Below are positions 1-12,333 of a stretch of DNA of 64,000 nt, one piece after another; within the stretch, counting starts at the first letter, position 1, and each line of letters opens with the position of its first letter. The position numbers were made by a program, and so were the translations under genes. Source of the DNA: Isochrysis galbana (taxonomy: Eukaryota > Haptophyta > Isochrysidales > Isochrysidaceae); the NCBI GenBank assembly GCA_018136815.1, contig CM030931.1, positions 1,653,398 to 1,717,397 of the forward strand. Reading direction: 5' to 3'. The notes beneath the pieces were generated by a model. It was not told the origin of the DNA, ran no database searches, and saw only the letters and a program-made list of their open reading frames with translations.

Positions 1-1
1 G

Positions 2-2347
2 GGCCCGTCGGGCTGCGGCAAGTCGACGCTGCTTGACGTGCTCGCCAACACGAAGAATGTCGGCATCATTGAGGGTGACGTGAGGCTCAACGGCCGGCCG
101 CGCGACGGTACCTTCCGCTCCGTCTGCGCCTACGTTATGCAGGAGGACTGCTGCCACAAGACGCTCACCGTGCGCGAGACGCTGTGGTTCACTGCGGCTC
201 TCCGGCTCGGCCCGACCGTCAGCCGCAAGGAGCGGCTTGATCGGATCCGCGACACGCTCGCCGATGTGGACCTCACGCACGTTGCCGACACGCGCATCGG
301 AGATGATGTCTCCGGCGGCCTCTCCGGTGGCCAACGCCGGCGGGTGACGATTGCGATCGAGCTCATCTCGAAGCCGGCACTCGTACTCCTCGACGAGCCC
401 ACATCGGGTCTCGACGCGTACGGCGCCCAGCAGGTGGTCAGCTCACTCCGCCGCTTTGCAGACCGCGGGCGCACGCTCGCCTGCACCATCCACCAGCCAC
501 GCGCCGAGACGTTCGCTCTTTTCCACCAGCTACTGCTGATCAAGGCAGGCGAAACCATGTACTTCGGCCCTGTCTCCAAGATTCCCGAGCACTTCGAGGC
601 GTGCGGTGTGCCATGCCCCCCGTCGCTCAACCCGGCTGACATTGTCGTCGACCTCACGTACACCAAGGAGAGAGGTGACCGCGACGTGGGCGACCGCTGC
701 GTCACCCCTGATGAGCTGGTCAGGCACTTCAAGAACAGCAAATTACGCCGCGAGACTATCAACCGGATCCTCGCCATCGAGGCCGGTACCGACCCTGATC
801 TCCCGTCGGAGATGCAGGATGACAAGGCTGGCGCGGGCGGTGCCGTGCCGCAAGGTGACGCTGGCTATCCGAACTCGCTCTGGACACAGGTCGGCGTCCT
901 CATGCGCCGCCAGTACACGATTGACATGCGAGACTTGGGGTACAAGTTCACATGGTTCTTCAATGGTGCGCCCTGCCACCCCGCACTGAATCCGTCTCCC
1001 GCGTCGGAGCACTGTCGGAGCCTGCTTGACGCGCGCCCACCCGCAACCCCTCTTCTACAGGCTTCGTCTTTGCGCTCAACGCTGCGACCTACCTGCTCGT
1101 CGCCCAGCCGCCGCTGAGCGCCAAGGCAGCTCCGGTCTACCGCGACGCGCTTGAGAGCGCGCGTGTGTGCAACCTAGACACTGACGCCCACGACCGCCTC
1201 GTCGACGACGCCAAGATGTGCGGGGAGGCGCTCACAAACCTGACGAGCGTCGAGTACGCGCACAAGGGCTTCCTCTTTCTGGTTATCAATGCGCTCTTCA
1301 TCAATGAGGCCGTCCACGTGCCCGGTGTCCTCTTCGACAAGCGCTTCTTTGCGCGTGAGCACGGCGCCCGCGCCTACTCGGCGATGGCGTGGCACATGTC
1401 ATGGCTCATCAAGCTCATGCTCACTGCCGCCATCAAGCTGCTCGTGTACACGCCGTGCTTCTACTTCCTGGGCCAACTTCGGCTCGACTTCACCGCCTAC
1501 ACCGCAGCCGCCTTCGTGACTGGCGGCATGAGCTTCGCCGGCTCGGCCGTCGCGCTACTCCTCGCCTGCATAATCCCTTCGCTGGGTGCCGCCTCTACCG
1601 CCTTCGGCTGCGCGGTGCTCCTGTATCAAAATGTCTGCGGGTTCTTCCTGCCGATTTCCGCCATCCCACCCTACCTTGTCTGGGTGGCGTGGTCCTCCGT
1701 CTTCACGTACGGTTATTACGCCCTCATCAACTCGCAGCAACTCGGCTCCGCCATGTCCGGGGGCGGCGATAAGGTCGAAGATCGCCAGGTGAGGCCCATT
1801 GTCACAGAGGGGTTCGGAGTAGCTCTCTTGCCTCCAAAACGACCTCTATGCGCTGGCCGCCACTCTTGTACTCTCACTGTGGCCACACATGGGCCACGGC
1901 CGGTATGCTGCCTAGTTGACATGACGCCTTCAGAACGTGCTCTCACCATGACTCTGTGCGTGGCCCCTTAACGCGCAGGTGTTTACCTTCAACGTGCTCC
2001 TTTTTGTGTGGGGCTTGGTCTTCCATTTCTTTGCGTTCCTTGCGACCCGGGCTGTGAACTCCAAGCATGCTATAGACTTGGGGCCGAATGGGCCGCATGC
2101 TATTGACATCATCAAGGAAGGCGAGGATGCCCCTCGACCAGGACGTGCGAGGTGGGCTTCGGTGCGTGACGCCACTGTTCAGCAGCACCAGGAGGACAGG
2201 TGGTCGACGCTCCTCGAGAAGGTGACCCTGGTAGGGCCGCCAAAGGAGAAAATAGGGCGCCTCCGTAACCTCTTCATATACCTACACCTCTCAGCCGCGC
2301 GTCAGAAGAATGTTGGCAAATCAAGGAGTGCGTGGACACAAGGCTGA
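2..2347 (+). CDS. ABCG-type ABC transporter, 5' part missing
   Basis: Membrane transporter of the ABCG (white/PDR) class, with the nucleotide-binding domain before the membrane domain. The window opens inside the Walker A loop (GPSGCGKST from base 2). The signature LSGGQRRR, the Walker B LLDEPTSGLD and the H-loop histidine (CTIHQPR) follow. Proposed exons are 2-965, 1061-1788 and 1979-2347, with GT-AG introns of 95 and 190 bp that keep phase. Exon 2 encodes several hydrophobic segments of the transmembrane domain; exon 3 adds one more and a charged tail to the stop at 2345-2347. All ATP-site motifs in view are intact. The N-terminus lies outside the window. The substrate cannot be inferred; a half-transporter is likely but not provable here. 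Confidence 0.88.
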
Positions 2348-3189
2348 GCCTCGGCGTGGCACACTTGATTACAATGACAGCTCCCTCTGCCTTGGCCATC
2401 ATGCGTGCTCGAGAGAGGGCGCGAGTTTGCTCTTGTCGTGCCACAACTCCTCGTCGTCCCTCTGGTTTGCTACAAGGGACGATCGCGAGGACGTGTAATT
2501 CGGCGAGATTATCGGACGGGGTGTCTGTGGTGGGCACACACCAAGAAAAATCTATAGATTCAGGGCTACACACTACACACCTACTAGCAATCCGAGTCCG
2601 GTAGAACTAACTTAATAGTTGCGGTCGCCATGGAGCGCGCCGCCGCTCCCCACCTCTCCCTTGGGCCCCCCGCCGCGGGCGCCCCCCCATACCCATGGAG
2701 CTGTCGCTGGCGAAGCGACCGCGTCTGCCCGCAGAGGCCGAGCAGGTGAGCGCGACCCCGGTTGCGCCGCACGGCCCATGGCCCCGGCGCCCCGGCCACC
2801 GGCCACGCCAACGACCACAGCAGCCATGCTGGCCCACCTCATGGTGGGCCACAGGCTGTGGGAAGCAGAGAGCTAGTACCGCACCCAAGAAGAATCACTC
2901 CACCTTCAGGCATGCCTTATGGCAGAGGCCTCTCCCACCCTGGGGACGGCTCCCTCAGCGCCTTAGCCCATCCGTCACCAATCGCCCAGCCATGTCTGCT
3001 CCGTCCTCGAGCTCGCCCTCGCCCAAGCGCCCAAGCCCGTCCTCCCGCCTTCCTCTGCTGAGGAGGTGGTCCAGCCCGCCATCCGCCATTCCATCCATCA
3101 CTCTCCGCCGTTCCCGCCGCGCCTACCGCCGATCGTTTCCCTTCCGTCTCCGTCTCCTCGCATGTCGCATGTCGAGCCAGTGGTCATGC
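2348..3189. other. Intergenic stretch with a LINE 3' tail
   Basis: No gene is assigned. Positions 2545-2604 carry, on the minus strand, a LINE 3' tail of the type that ends the LINE at 56.6 kb (GGTGTGTAG, CCCTGAA, then a T-rich run). At 2695-2748 an ATG-led segment ends in a good donor (GAGCAG/gtgagc) and could be a first exon. From about 2940 to 3189 a proline-rich reading frame runs into the retroposon that begins near 3200. A gene broken by that insertion is possible but unproven. Confidence 0.4.
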
Positions 3190-4863
3190 TCGATCCGTCG
3201 AACTAAGTTTATACTTAGTTCGCCCATGGGGCATGGGGGGGCACGAGCCCCCCTCACTCTCCACTCCTCCCCTGCCATGGGGGAGGAACCACCCACTCTC
3301 CTGGCACGCCTGATGGCCTGCCAGGAGCACACTGCCATGCTGACCCATCCCTCTCCCCACAGGCACGCCTGATTCGCCCGCCCTGGCCTGTCGTGGCCAG
3401 CCCATCCCTCTGACCAGCCCCTCCTCCCCCTGGGCCCCCCTGTTCAGGACCCCCCAGCCAGCTCCAGTCGACCCGCAGGGGCTCGGAGCGCCAGCGAGGG
3501 AGAGGCAGGAGGGGCCAGGGCCATGCCCCAGCCTCACCTGCCCCCTGAGCTGTGCTCCCAGGCCCCTGCAGGCCACCTGGGGACCTGAGGAGGGGCCGCA
3601 GGCGCGCGCCATGGGTACCCCGCCGCAGGGAAGAGAGGAGGAAAAGGGAAGAATAAATAAAATAATTAATGTTATATCCTAGCCAACCCCACTAGCTAAT
3701 TGGACACAACTTTTCTGTCCCGAAATCCCGCCATGCCTGACGGGCCAGGTGTCCGAGTGATACCGGGGGGAGGGGGCACTGCCCCCTCCCCTCGATATTT
3801 GTCCTCCCCCCAGTGCACGCACCGACCCCACGCACCCCAGCACGTCCTCTCCTCGAGTCCACGCTGGGGGAAAACCCCTTTCGGGTAAAAGCAACGCAGG
3901 GGGGGGGGGCACTCGTGAATAGGGGCCCAGGAGCGCTAATCTCTCCTCGCCGAAGCGAGTGGCCGCGGCAAGCCACGGCCCTTCCCTCCTGGCTCTGGCG
4001 CCCCCGTCTTCTCTTACACCCAAACGGGGCGAGAAGACACGTTTCTGCCGGAGGGGAGAGCTGCCGCTCCCCCCTCCCCTCCCTCTTCCCTTTTCCTCCT
4101 CTCTTCCCTGCGGCGGGGGCCCATGGCGCGCGCCTGCGGCCCCTCTTCAGGTCTCCAGAAGGCCGGCAGGGGCCAGGGAGCGCAGCTCAGGGGGCAGGTG
4201 AGGCTGGGGCATGGCCCTGGCCCCTCCTGCCTCTCCCTCGCTGGCTCTCGAGCCCCTGCCAGTCGACTGGAGCTGGCTGGGGGGTCCTGATCAGGGGGGC
4301 CCAGGGGGAGGAGGGGCTGGTCAGAGGGATGGGCTGGCCACGACAGGCCAGGGCGGGCGAATCAGGCGTGCCTGTGGGGAGAGGGATGGGTCAGCATGGC
4401 AGTGTGCTCCTGGCAGGCCATCAGGCGTGCCAGGAGAGTGGGTGGTTCCTCCTCCGGCAGATACGTGTCTTCTCGCCCCGTTTGGGTAAGAAAAGACGGG
4501 GGTGCCAGAGCCAGGAGGGAAGGGCCGCAGCTCGCCGCGGCCACTCGCTCTAGCGAGGGAGATTAGCGCTTCTGGGCTTCTATCTCACGAGTGCCCCCCC
4601 CCCCCCCCCCCCGCGTTGCTTTTACCCGAAAGGGGTTTTCCCCCAGCGTGGACTCGAGGAGAGGACGCGCTGGGGTGCGCGGGGTCGGTGCGTGCACTGT
4701 TGGGAGGACAAATATCGAGGGGAGGGGGCAGTGCCCCCACCCCCCGGTATCACTCGGACACCTGGCCCGTCAGGCATGGCGGGATTCCGGGACGGAAAAG
4801 TTATGTCCAATTAGCTAGTGGGGTTGGCTAGGATATAAGATTGATTATTATTATCGATCCGTC
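3190..4863. mobile_element. Compound GC-rich retroposon ('family R'), three segments in -/+/- order
   Basis: Family R is defined by repeats within this window. In its sense direction it starts with a hairpin (reverse complement of AACTAAGTATAAACTTAGTT), is very GC-rich, and ends AT- or T-rich. Here 3200-3655 is the minus-oriented 5' half. Positions 3655-4453 are an inverted (plus) copy beginning with the AT-rich end near 3652. Positions 4454-4853 are the minus-oriented 3' half, ending in the same AT-rich sequence. The decamer TCGATCCGTC flanks the whole block (3190-3199 and 4854-4863), consistent with one insertion later interrupted by an inverted copy. No coding capacity is credible. Confidence 0.7.
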
Positions 4864-5590
4864 AGAGCTCCGCCCACCGAAAAATTGGTAAGTCTCGCAC
4901 CTATTGACAGGAGAAGTCGGGACTAAGGACGCCGCCAGCCCGGTAGGCGCAGGAGGAAGGGGGGAACGGACCACCGGGGGGGGGGCGCGGGCCACCGGAC
5001 CATATCTAAGCCCTTTACCTTTACCCCCTACCTATCCCCCTAGTAGTGCACGGGGGGAGTCGCCTGATGGCGGGGGGGAAAGGGCCGGGGGAGTGGGGGT
5101 GTAGAAAGTTTTGCTGCGTGAGTAGAAAGTAGAGGGTCCACGGCCGCATGTGCGGTGAGAGTGAGACTATTAAGGAATTAAAATTAAATTTTACCCCATC
5201 TATGCAGGCTGCAGGGGCCTGGGAGCACAGCTTACAGCTTCAGCTTAGGGGGCAGGTGAGGCTCGGGCATGGCCCTGACCCCTCCTGCCTCTCCCTCGCT
5301 GGCTCTCGCGCCCCTGCCGGTCGACTGGAGCTGGCTGGGGGGTCCTGATCAGGGGGACCCAAGGGGAGGAGGGGTTGGTCGAAGCGATGAGCTGGCCACG
5401 AAAGGCGAAAGGCCAGGGCGTGCGTTCTGTGCCTGACTCTCAGGGAGAGTCTGGGCAGTCTGGGTGAGTCCCCCTTGCATGCCAAGAGGCAGCGCAGGGG
5501 GGTGGATGGTTCTCGCCCCCCATGAGGGAAGTCGAGAGAGTGGGGGGGGGCGCGAGGCCCCCCTCCATGGCGACCAATCATAAGATTAGT
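4864..5590. repeat. Further family R fragments
   Basis: Positions 4864-5170 match the minus-oriented middle and 3' part of the copies at 9.9-10.6 and 39.2-39.9 kb: GAGCTCCGCCCACC, then the AGGAGGAAGG tract, then GGGTCCACGGCCGC. Positions 5200-5570 are a plus-oriented piece of the subfamily seen at 4.2 and 15.1 kb (GTCGACTGGAGCTGGCTGG). Frames that stay open here are low-complexity by-products of GC content. Confidence 0.65.
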
Positions 5591-5610
5591 GAGCTATGAG
5601 CTATGAGCAC

Positions 5611-5616
5611 TATAAA
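5611..5616 (+). promoter_or_regulatory. Possible TATA box
   Basis: TATAAA lies 45 bp before the first ATG of the esterase-like gene at 5661. The surrounding block (TCGTCCACCTGGTGGATTAGG) also occurs at 15.5 kb next to another repeat, so it may be repeat sequence and not a promoter. Confidence 0.25.
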
Positions 5617-5660
5617 TGGCTTCATCGTCCACCTGGTGGATTAGGCATTAGGCATACTCT

Positions 5661-8600
5661 ATGAGGGGGCTTAAAAGATTGGTCTACTCTCACCGTGCCC
5701 ACCGCCCCCTCAACTGCGTCGCGCTGATGCACGCCGGCCCGGCCTCGCCGTGGCTGGCACCAGGGTGGAGGCGAAGCTGCGCGACGTCGGGCTGCCTCTT
5801 CGGCATGTCCACTCTCAACCTGCTTATCCTCTGGCATCTCCTCGCCTTCCGCGCGCCGTGGCGCGTCGCCTCGGCGCGTGGCGGCGGCGCTCAGCCAGCG
5901 GGTGCGCCTGCAGAGCAGGTGGAGGCTGCCGCCGGGCGTGAGGAGTGGGCGGCGCCGGCGTTGCGCGAGTGGGAGCTCGCCTGGGAGACGCCACCGCCCG
6001 TTGACGAGCCAGGGCTCGAGCTGGAGCCCGTGCGGCCCAGCCCGGCCGTCACCGACTGGCTTTCGGCTGCCGATGCGGAGGTCGCGTGGCAAAGGGACGG
6101 GGGTATAGGGGACGCGCTTGGGTGGACGCGCGATGAGCCGGCGGCCAGGCTAGGCGTAGGCCGTGCGAACACGTCGCTCACCGCTGTGGATCATGTTCGC
6201 AAGGAGTTGAAGCTTCATGCTGCGGCGGCGTCTCCTCCAGCACGAGCAATAGCAATCAAGTTGGTGGAGACTGCCTATGACATACCTCCACTCTCCAGGG
6301 CGGCGCTGCTTGTGTGGCACGCGATCGGTGTGAGAGCGCAAGGCGAGACCGATCCAGGCTGGGCTGGTCGCGCCGTTGCCACGTTGAATTGCATTTCGAC
6401 GTCGCACGCCGAGACGTCTGATCGTGAGGAATCAGGAGCGCTCTCCCCAAGGGGGCTCGCAAGTGCGCTCTCACCGCTGCTAGAGGGAAGGCGCTATTTA
6501 GGGAGGGAGGGAGCGGTCGTGCTCTGCAGATGGGCCTGCAGAGTACGGGCGACTGTTGCTCCCGCATGTGCACTGGCCGAATGTATGTGCAGCCGCACAC
6601 TCGGCCTCAGTATCACCGATGGATCAGCTATTCGTGATAGCGGGAAGCTGATCAGGGATGAGGGGATTGCCAGCATTCCAGGGCTTCCTTCCGTCGAGTT
6701 CGCGGCAACTCACGTTCTTCTCAATGGAGATCAGGACTCGGACACCGAGCAGACTGCTCATAGTGAGACAGCATCAGCCGTCTCTGGCGAGTTTTCGCGG
6801 GAGAGCAGTGCTGTTAGCCCCTCTGGACCGGCGCGGGCCCTGCGTCGATACGAGTCTGTCTATGCTAAGTCCCGAGCGGAGCTCTATCAGAGTGCAGCAA
6901 ACCGCTCTACTGCACTGCTAAGGCACGCATATGAGCAGTGCACACCACGCAGCCTCGTGGACGCCTTCGACATCCATCTCCGGCCTCCCGTAGCGCCCTT
7001 AGACTATGGTGAAATTATCATTTCGGCGAATGCGCCCTACTTGCGCTGTAGCGGCCGAGAAGCGGGAGACACGTTTGTCATCCACGGCACGTCAGCCCTG
7101 AGGAGCAGCAATCTGAGCGGCACGTCCAGCAGAGGGGACGGCGTGCTCTTGCAGGCCTCGCCGATTCGTGAGCTCGGCCATGGTCGATACGCTGCGGGCT
7201 TGCTCGCCTCCGAGCCCGGTGACTACACTGTGTGGATTTTCTGGCTGAACTCGCGCTACGCAGGATGGTTTGACCTGCACGAAGCGCGGGATCAAGGCTT
7301 CGACGCCTTCGGCGATTCCGCCTCTACTAGTTCAAGCGATCACGCACGAGCCATCGTTGTTGACGGAGCGGTCCACGACAGGTCGAATGCCAAGCCGGGG
7401 TCGTCCCCGTACTGTCCCTCCAATGAGCAGTGTGTAGGATGCTCCGTTGGCTTGCTCCGATCCACACACGGCGAGCCACGGGTCGCTCACCCTGCAGCCG
7501 TGTTCAACTTTTCCGTCGGCGACGGCCTCTCCACAGGCGCTGCGCCGCCTCTTACCTCGCTGACAAGTGCGGACACCTCGAGCATTATAATTAGAGATGA
7601 GGGTGCACTCCGGACTGCTAGCAGCCGCTTGGATGATGGCAACCGAGAGAACGACTCCCTACTACTAGGACATTTGCCACGTGCTTGTAGCGGGGGTACC
7701 TCGGCAGGCCGCTGGATCGGGGGCGAGTGGGCGCCGTTGGCTTGCTACCTTTTGAATTATGACGCCGTATTGTTGGAGCGCTGCGCCGCTCATGCCAACC
7801 GCACCGTCTTGGGAGCTCGTATCGGCCGGAGAGGACAGCCTACTGTAGGCGGTGCAGCGGTGCCGACTAGGGCTAGTGTTACAGAGTGCCAAGTCGGGGC
7901 AGGCGGTGGTTTGGAGGTCATCCGCCTGCAGCTCTTCGGCGATTCAGTGATGCGCGGGCTGTACTTCGACCTTGCAGAGTTGCTGACGGGGCAGAAGCAG
8001 GTGGGTGGATGCCGCCACGGAAGGCGACGCAGGGGAAGCGAAAGATGAAGTGTGATGTGGTGGGCGCGCTGAAGCAGTCGAGGTGCCCAAAGCTTGCGCC
8101 AAATTGCCTAGGTTTTGCTCGACCATGAGCTATTCCTCCTACCCCGTGCTTCAGGATCGCGGCTGGGCCAAGCGCCATGCGGGCCCCGGAAAGGGGAAAC
8201 GGCTGTGCGTGAACTCGCGAGGACTAACGGTGAGCTGGTCCTGGTGGACTCTCAATGAGTCTGCACGTGAGGCTGCGCGCGACTTTCAAGTGCGATGCGC
8301 GCGACCAAAGGGCGCCAAAGGTCCACCACCCATCGGCTGCCGTTCACCCCCTAACCCAGACGTTGTCGAGTGGGGACTTGACGACGCGCGATCCGTGGTT
8401 TTGTTTGGATCGGCTGCGCATAACATGCGATACGGCACCCTCAAGACATACGTGGATGACCTCCGCTCTCTCTCAAGCCGCATCGCATCCATCCGCCCGC
8501 TGCGCGCCCGCTTGGTCTGGCTTGTCGGGGCGGCATCGCACATCTACGATGACGACCTTCCGTGCGTGCGGGACCGTCCGTTCCATCTCATGAGTCATCA

Positions 8601-8835
8601 CCGTTCCATGCTTTTCTCCGCGGTCGGTGTGGAAATCATGCGCCTCATCGTGCCGATAGTCGACATGTGGAAGCTCACCGTTGATCAACAAGCGAACTGC
8701 GCCGATCTACACTGCGATGAGCTGTATATGGCAAATCGCACCGGCGGCAATGGGTTCGTCTCGCGCGCCACCGCAAATCTGTTCCTGAACGTTGCATGCA
8801 ACCGTCTCATCTTGCCCGCCGCAGAGCTCACTTAG
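5661..8835 (+). CDS. Large PC-esterase (GDS/DxxH acyl-esterase) domain protein, type II membrane-anchored
   Basis: Two proposed exons, 5661-8000 and 8155-8835, have a phase-0 intron (gtgggt...cttcag) and encode about 1006 residues. A hydrophobic stretch near residues 50-66 (MSTLNLLILWHLLAF) could be a signal anchor; ATGs at 5727 or 5805 are alternative starts. The middle is poorly conserved. Residues about 430-540 resemble an Ig-like/filamin-type module (ending GRYAAGLLASEPGDYTVWIF), as in NXPE-like proteins. The C-terminal third has the esterase block: LFGDSVMR at the end of exon 1, then in exon 2 LFGSAAHN and DMWKLT followed by CADLHCD. PC-esterases (TBL, CASD1 and NXPE groups) act on glycans in the secretory pathway, so a Golgi glycan O-acyl transferase or esterase role is inferred. 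Family assignment rests on a few motifs only. Confidence 0.6.
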
Positions 8836-9487
8836 GGGGTCTCTGCTGATCCATTTTCGAGGAGACACAAGACACAATCGTTGCACTCGTCATGCTTAGA
8901 TTGTAGTACGGGGCACGAGGAATGACATCGCCATGGAAGTTTGAACGAAAGATGGCAAAGTGTTCCGTGCTCTTCCGCTCCTTCAAGCGACGCATCCATC
9001 GGCGCCTTCAACCTCCTACTCATGTTCCTGACTTGCTGTTGAGATTGACTAACTCCGTTTTTGCTTAGTGCGAAGGCTTCCGTCGCCCACGCTCGCCGTG
9101 ATGTGGCTTCGCAACGCGGCGGCCGCACGCCGTCTGCTTGCTTTCCACCCACATTTCACCCCACACCCTAATGTAGAAAAAGGATGTCGGAGCCGAGATG
9201 GGACTACAACGCCATTGTGGCCAGGCATCTAGCATGCAGGCGGTGACTGTTGGCCAAGGCATTTTCTCCACGAACACAAAAGCCTTACTTAGCATCAGGA
9301 TGTGACCGGTCTTATTCATACCTTCGTCTACTACGTGCGCGCCGATCGGCAGGGCTATCAAAGCACATATCCACATGCGTGATATTCGAGACCATAGATA
9401 GACACCGTAGTTGGCATAACACCCATGCATGATTAGGATTAGGATTTGGTGGAACCCCCCAAAAGGTACAAATGAAGGTTAGTATTG
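8836..9487. other. No recognisable feature
   Basis: Downstream region of the esterase-like gene. Short frames on both strands show no family motif, and no repeat shared with the rest of the window was noticed. Confidence 0.4.
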
Positions 9488-9699
9488 AATGAAAAAGTTA
9501 TAATATTCTTACCCCGCACGCGGCTTTGGACCCACAACTTTCACGCAAGGGTTCTACACCTACACCCCCGGCCCTTTCCCGCCATGAGGCGACTCCCCCC
9601 GTAGCTAGGGGTAAAGGGCTTAGATATTATCTTAGATATGGCCCGCGCCCGCGCCCCCCGGGCGAGGGGGGGGGGAGGGGGGGGGGAGTAAAAAAACTT

Positions 9700-10880
9700 C
9701 ATAATATTCTTTTCTTACCGCACTCGCGGCGAATGGAACAACTACCTACACGTAGTATACTTTCTACACCCCCACTCCCCCGGCCCTTCCCCCCCCGCCA
9801 TCAGGCGGCTCCCCCCGTGCACTACCAGGGGGATCGGGGGGTGAAGGGCTTAGATATGGTCCGGCAACTGAGTTTATACTTGGTTCGCCCATGGGCCATG
9901 GGGGGGCACGAGCCCCCCTCTCTCTCCACTCCTCCCCTGCCATGGGGGAGGAACCACCCACTCTCCTGGCACGCCTGATGGCTTGATGGCTTGCCAGGAG
10001 CCAACTGCCCTGCTGACCCACTCTCCCAATGACAGGCACGCCTGGTTCGCTCGTCCTGGCCCCTCGTGGCCAGCCCATCGCTCCAACCCCCCCCCCCCCC
10101 CCCTGTTCGACAGGCAGACAGGTGCAGCGTGGGGTCCCTGGGGCTCAGTGGAGCGCCAAGCGCCAACGTGGTAGAGGCAGGGGAGGCCAGGGCCCAGCCC
10201 CAGCCTCCTCTGCCCCCTGAGCTGGCCTCCAGGAGCGCCTCCCAGGATTGCCAGAGGGTAGCTGCAGGCCTGCCGCAGGCGCGCCATTGCGCGTACCACA
10301 GGAGAGGGGAGAGAGAGCGCGGAGAAGGGGGTGGGCGGAGCGAGAGCTCCGCCCACCGAAAAATTGGTAAGTCTTGCTGCTGTTTATAGGAGAAGTCGGG
10401 ACTAAGGACGCCGCCAGCCCGGTAGGCGCAGGAGGAAGGGGGGAACGGACCACCGGGGGGGGCGCGGGCCACCGGACCATATCTAAGCCCTTCACCCCTA
10501 TCCCCCTAGTAGTGCACGGGGGGAGTGGCCTGATGGCGAGCGGGAAAGGGCCGGCGGAGTGGGGGTGTAGAAAGTTTTGCTGCGTGAGTAGAGCAAGTAG
10601 AGGGTCCACGGCCGCGTGTGCGGTGAGACGATTAAGAAATTAACTAGATATGGTCCGGTGGCCTGCGCCTCCCTCCCCGGATTATCCGTTCCTCCCTTCC
10701 TCCTATGCCTACCGGGCTGGCGGCGGCCTCACACACACCCGACTTATCTTGTAAACAGGTGCGGGACTCACATATTGCGGAGCTCTCGCTCCGCCCACCT
10801 TCTTCTCAGCGCTCTCTCTCCTCTTTCCTGCAGGCACGCGCGATGGCGCGCCTGCGACAGGCCTGCAGCTGGTGTAAGCT
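9700..10880. mobile_element. Family R copy inserted into another family R copy
   Basis: A plus-oriented copy runs 9700-9865 (TTCTTACCGCACTCGCGGCG, then CTACACCCCCACTCCCCC) and resumes at about 10644-10880. Between them, 9866-10643 is a complete minus-oriented copy. It starts with the hairpin AACTGAGTTTATACTTGGTT and ends with the GTGAGACGATTAAGAAATTAA end. The duplicated target TAGATATGGTCCGG is present on both sides (9851-9864 and 10645-10658). The outer bases of an expected 17-bp TSD have diverged. An older, more degraded plus fragment is visible at 9530-9690. Confidence 0.75.
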
Positions 10881-11297
10881 GATGTTAGTACTGATGTAAG
10901 TACTGATGTAAGTGTAAGCTCAAAACCACCGTAAGCTTACGGACTGACGGCCCAACTAGGATTTCGGGGGGGCGGCCCATGTGCACCACTGTGGGCCTAG
11001 CGTTGGGGGAGGGAGGGATGGGGCGGGCCCTTTGGTGTAAATTTGATTGGTGATTGATTGGCGGCTTGGCTTTGGACGCCGCGTTGTGGGGGCCCCGCCT
11101 ATTGGCTTCCACCATCTGCCCAGCAAAATGCAAGAGCAAGAGGCTGCAGAGACAACTGAGGCAGTACACAGCCGCCAGCCGCCCCGCCCCCGAAATGCGC
11201 GACGCGCGCGTCCGAGGAGACACACGGGTGCCACACATGCATCCACGACCTGCACCACCAGCACAAACCCCACACACACCCGCGGCAAAACAACAGA
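10881..11297. other. Spacer between retroposons
   Basis: A short direct repeat (GTACTGATGTAAGTACTGATG) lies near 10888-10910, followed by GC-rich unique sequence. Open frames on both strands have no recognisable domain. Confidence 0.35.
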
Positions 11298-12006
11298 TTA
11301 AATTAATTTCTTAATAGTCTCACCACACACGCGGCCGTGGACCCTCTGGTTTCTACTCACGCAACAAAACTTTCTACACCCCCACTCTCCCGGCCCTTTC
11401 CCCCCCGCCATCAGGCGACTCCCCCCGTGCACTACTAGGGGGATTGGGGTGAAGGCCGACTTCCGACTTCTCCTGTAAACGGGCGCGAGACTAACCGATT
11501 TTTCGGTGAACGGAGCTCTCACTCTGCCCACCCCCATTCTCCGCGCGCTCTCTCCCCTCTCCTGCGGCGCACGCGATGGCGCATGGCGCGCCTGCGGCAG
11601 GCCTGCAGCTGCCCCTGGTGTCTGGTGTCCCCTGGAGGCTCCTGGAGGCCAGCTCAGGCTCAGGGGGCAGAGGAAGGAGGCTGGGGTTGGGCCCTGGCCT
11701 CCCCAACCTCTCCCTCGCTGGCGCTCCTGAGTCTCAGAGGCCCCCATGCTGCACCTGTCTGCCTGTCGACCAGGGGGGGAGGGGGGGTTGGAGCGATGGG
11801 CTGGCCACGACTGGACAGGACGCGCGAGGCAGGCGACAGGCGAGCCTGCCAGGGAGAGAGAGGGTCATCATGGCAGTCTGCTCCTGGCAAGCCAACAGGC
11901 ATGCCAGGAGCATGGGTGGTTCCTCCCCCATGGCCCATGGCAGGGGAGGAGTGGAGAGAGGGGGGGCTCGTGCCCCCCCATGGGCGAACTAAGGATAAAC
12001 TTAGTT
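11298..12006 (+). mobile_element. Family R retroposon, nearly full length
   Basis: Read on plus it begins TTAATTTCTTAATAGTCTC, passes the CGCGGCCGTGGACCCTCT block and the GTGCACTACTAGGGGGAT block, and ends with the hairpin AACTAAGGATAAACTTAGTT (11987-12006). In the sense direction used for the family it is therefore minus. I could not find a convincing TSD: the right flank GGACATTGGCACGG has no match at the left edge. Confidence 0.7.
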
Positions 12007-12333
12007 GGACATTGGCACGGAAAGAGACGAGAGGCGGCAGTTGTACGATATATCCTAGAGGCTCGCACAGACTAGGGTGGAGAACAGGTCTCACAACAGC
12101 CCCTCTGTGAACTACACTAGAGGAAAACCAAGAAGACCCGGGGCGCGCTGCTACGCTGCTGCTGCGCAAATTCAGCGTTTGGGCGGGGTGCAATGACCTC
12201 GATGTAAAAACCAACAGCCACACAATTCCATACATCTATCGGAGGATGAGAAAGGCCAAGCCAGCGGATTGCACCTCGGACACTCAGCGCACCCCACGGG
12301 ATGGGCACTGAAGCTCCGACCCAAGCATTGCAT

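Noticed and set aside
3813-4553. Long GC-rich frames in the family R copies (also 14.9-15.5 and 11.6-12.1 kb)
   Set aside because: Same low-complexity Gly/Pro/Arg content in several frames; copies differ by indels, so no selection for a protein.
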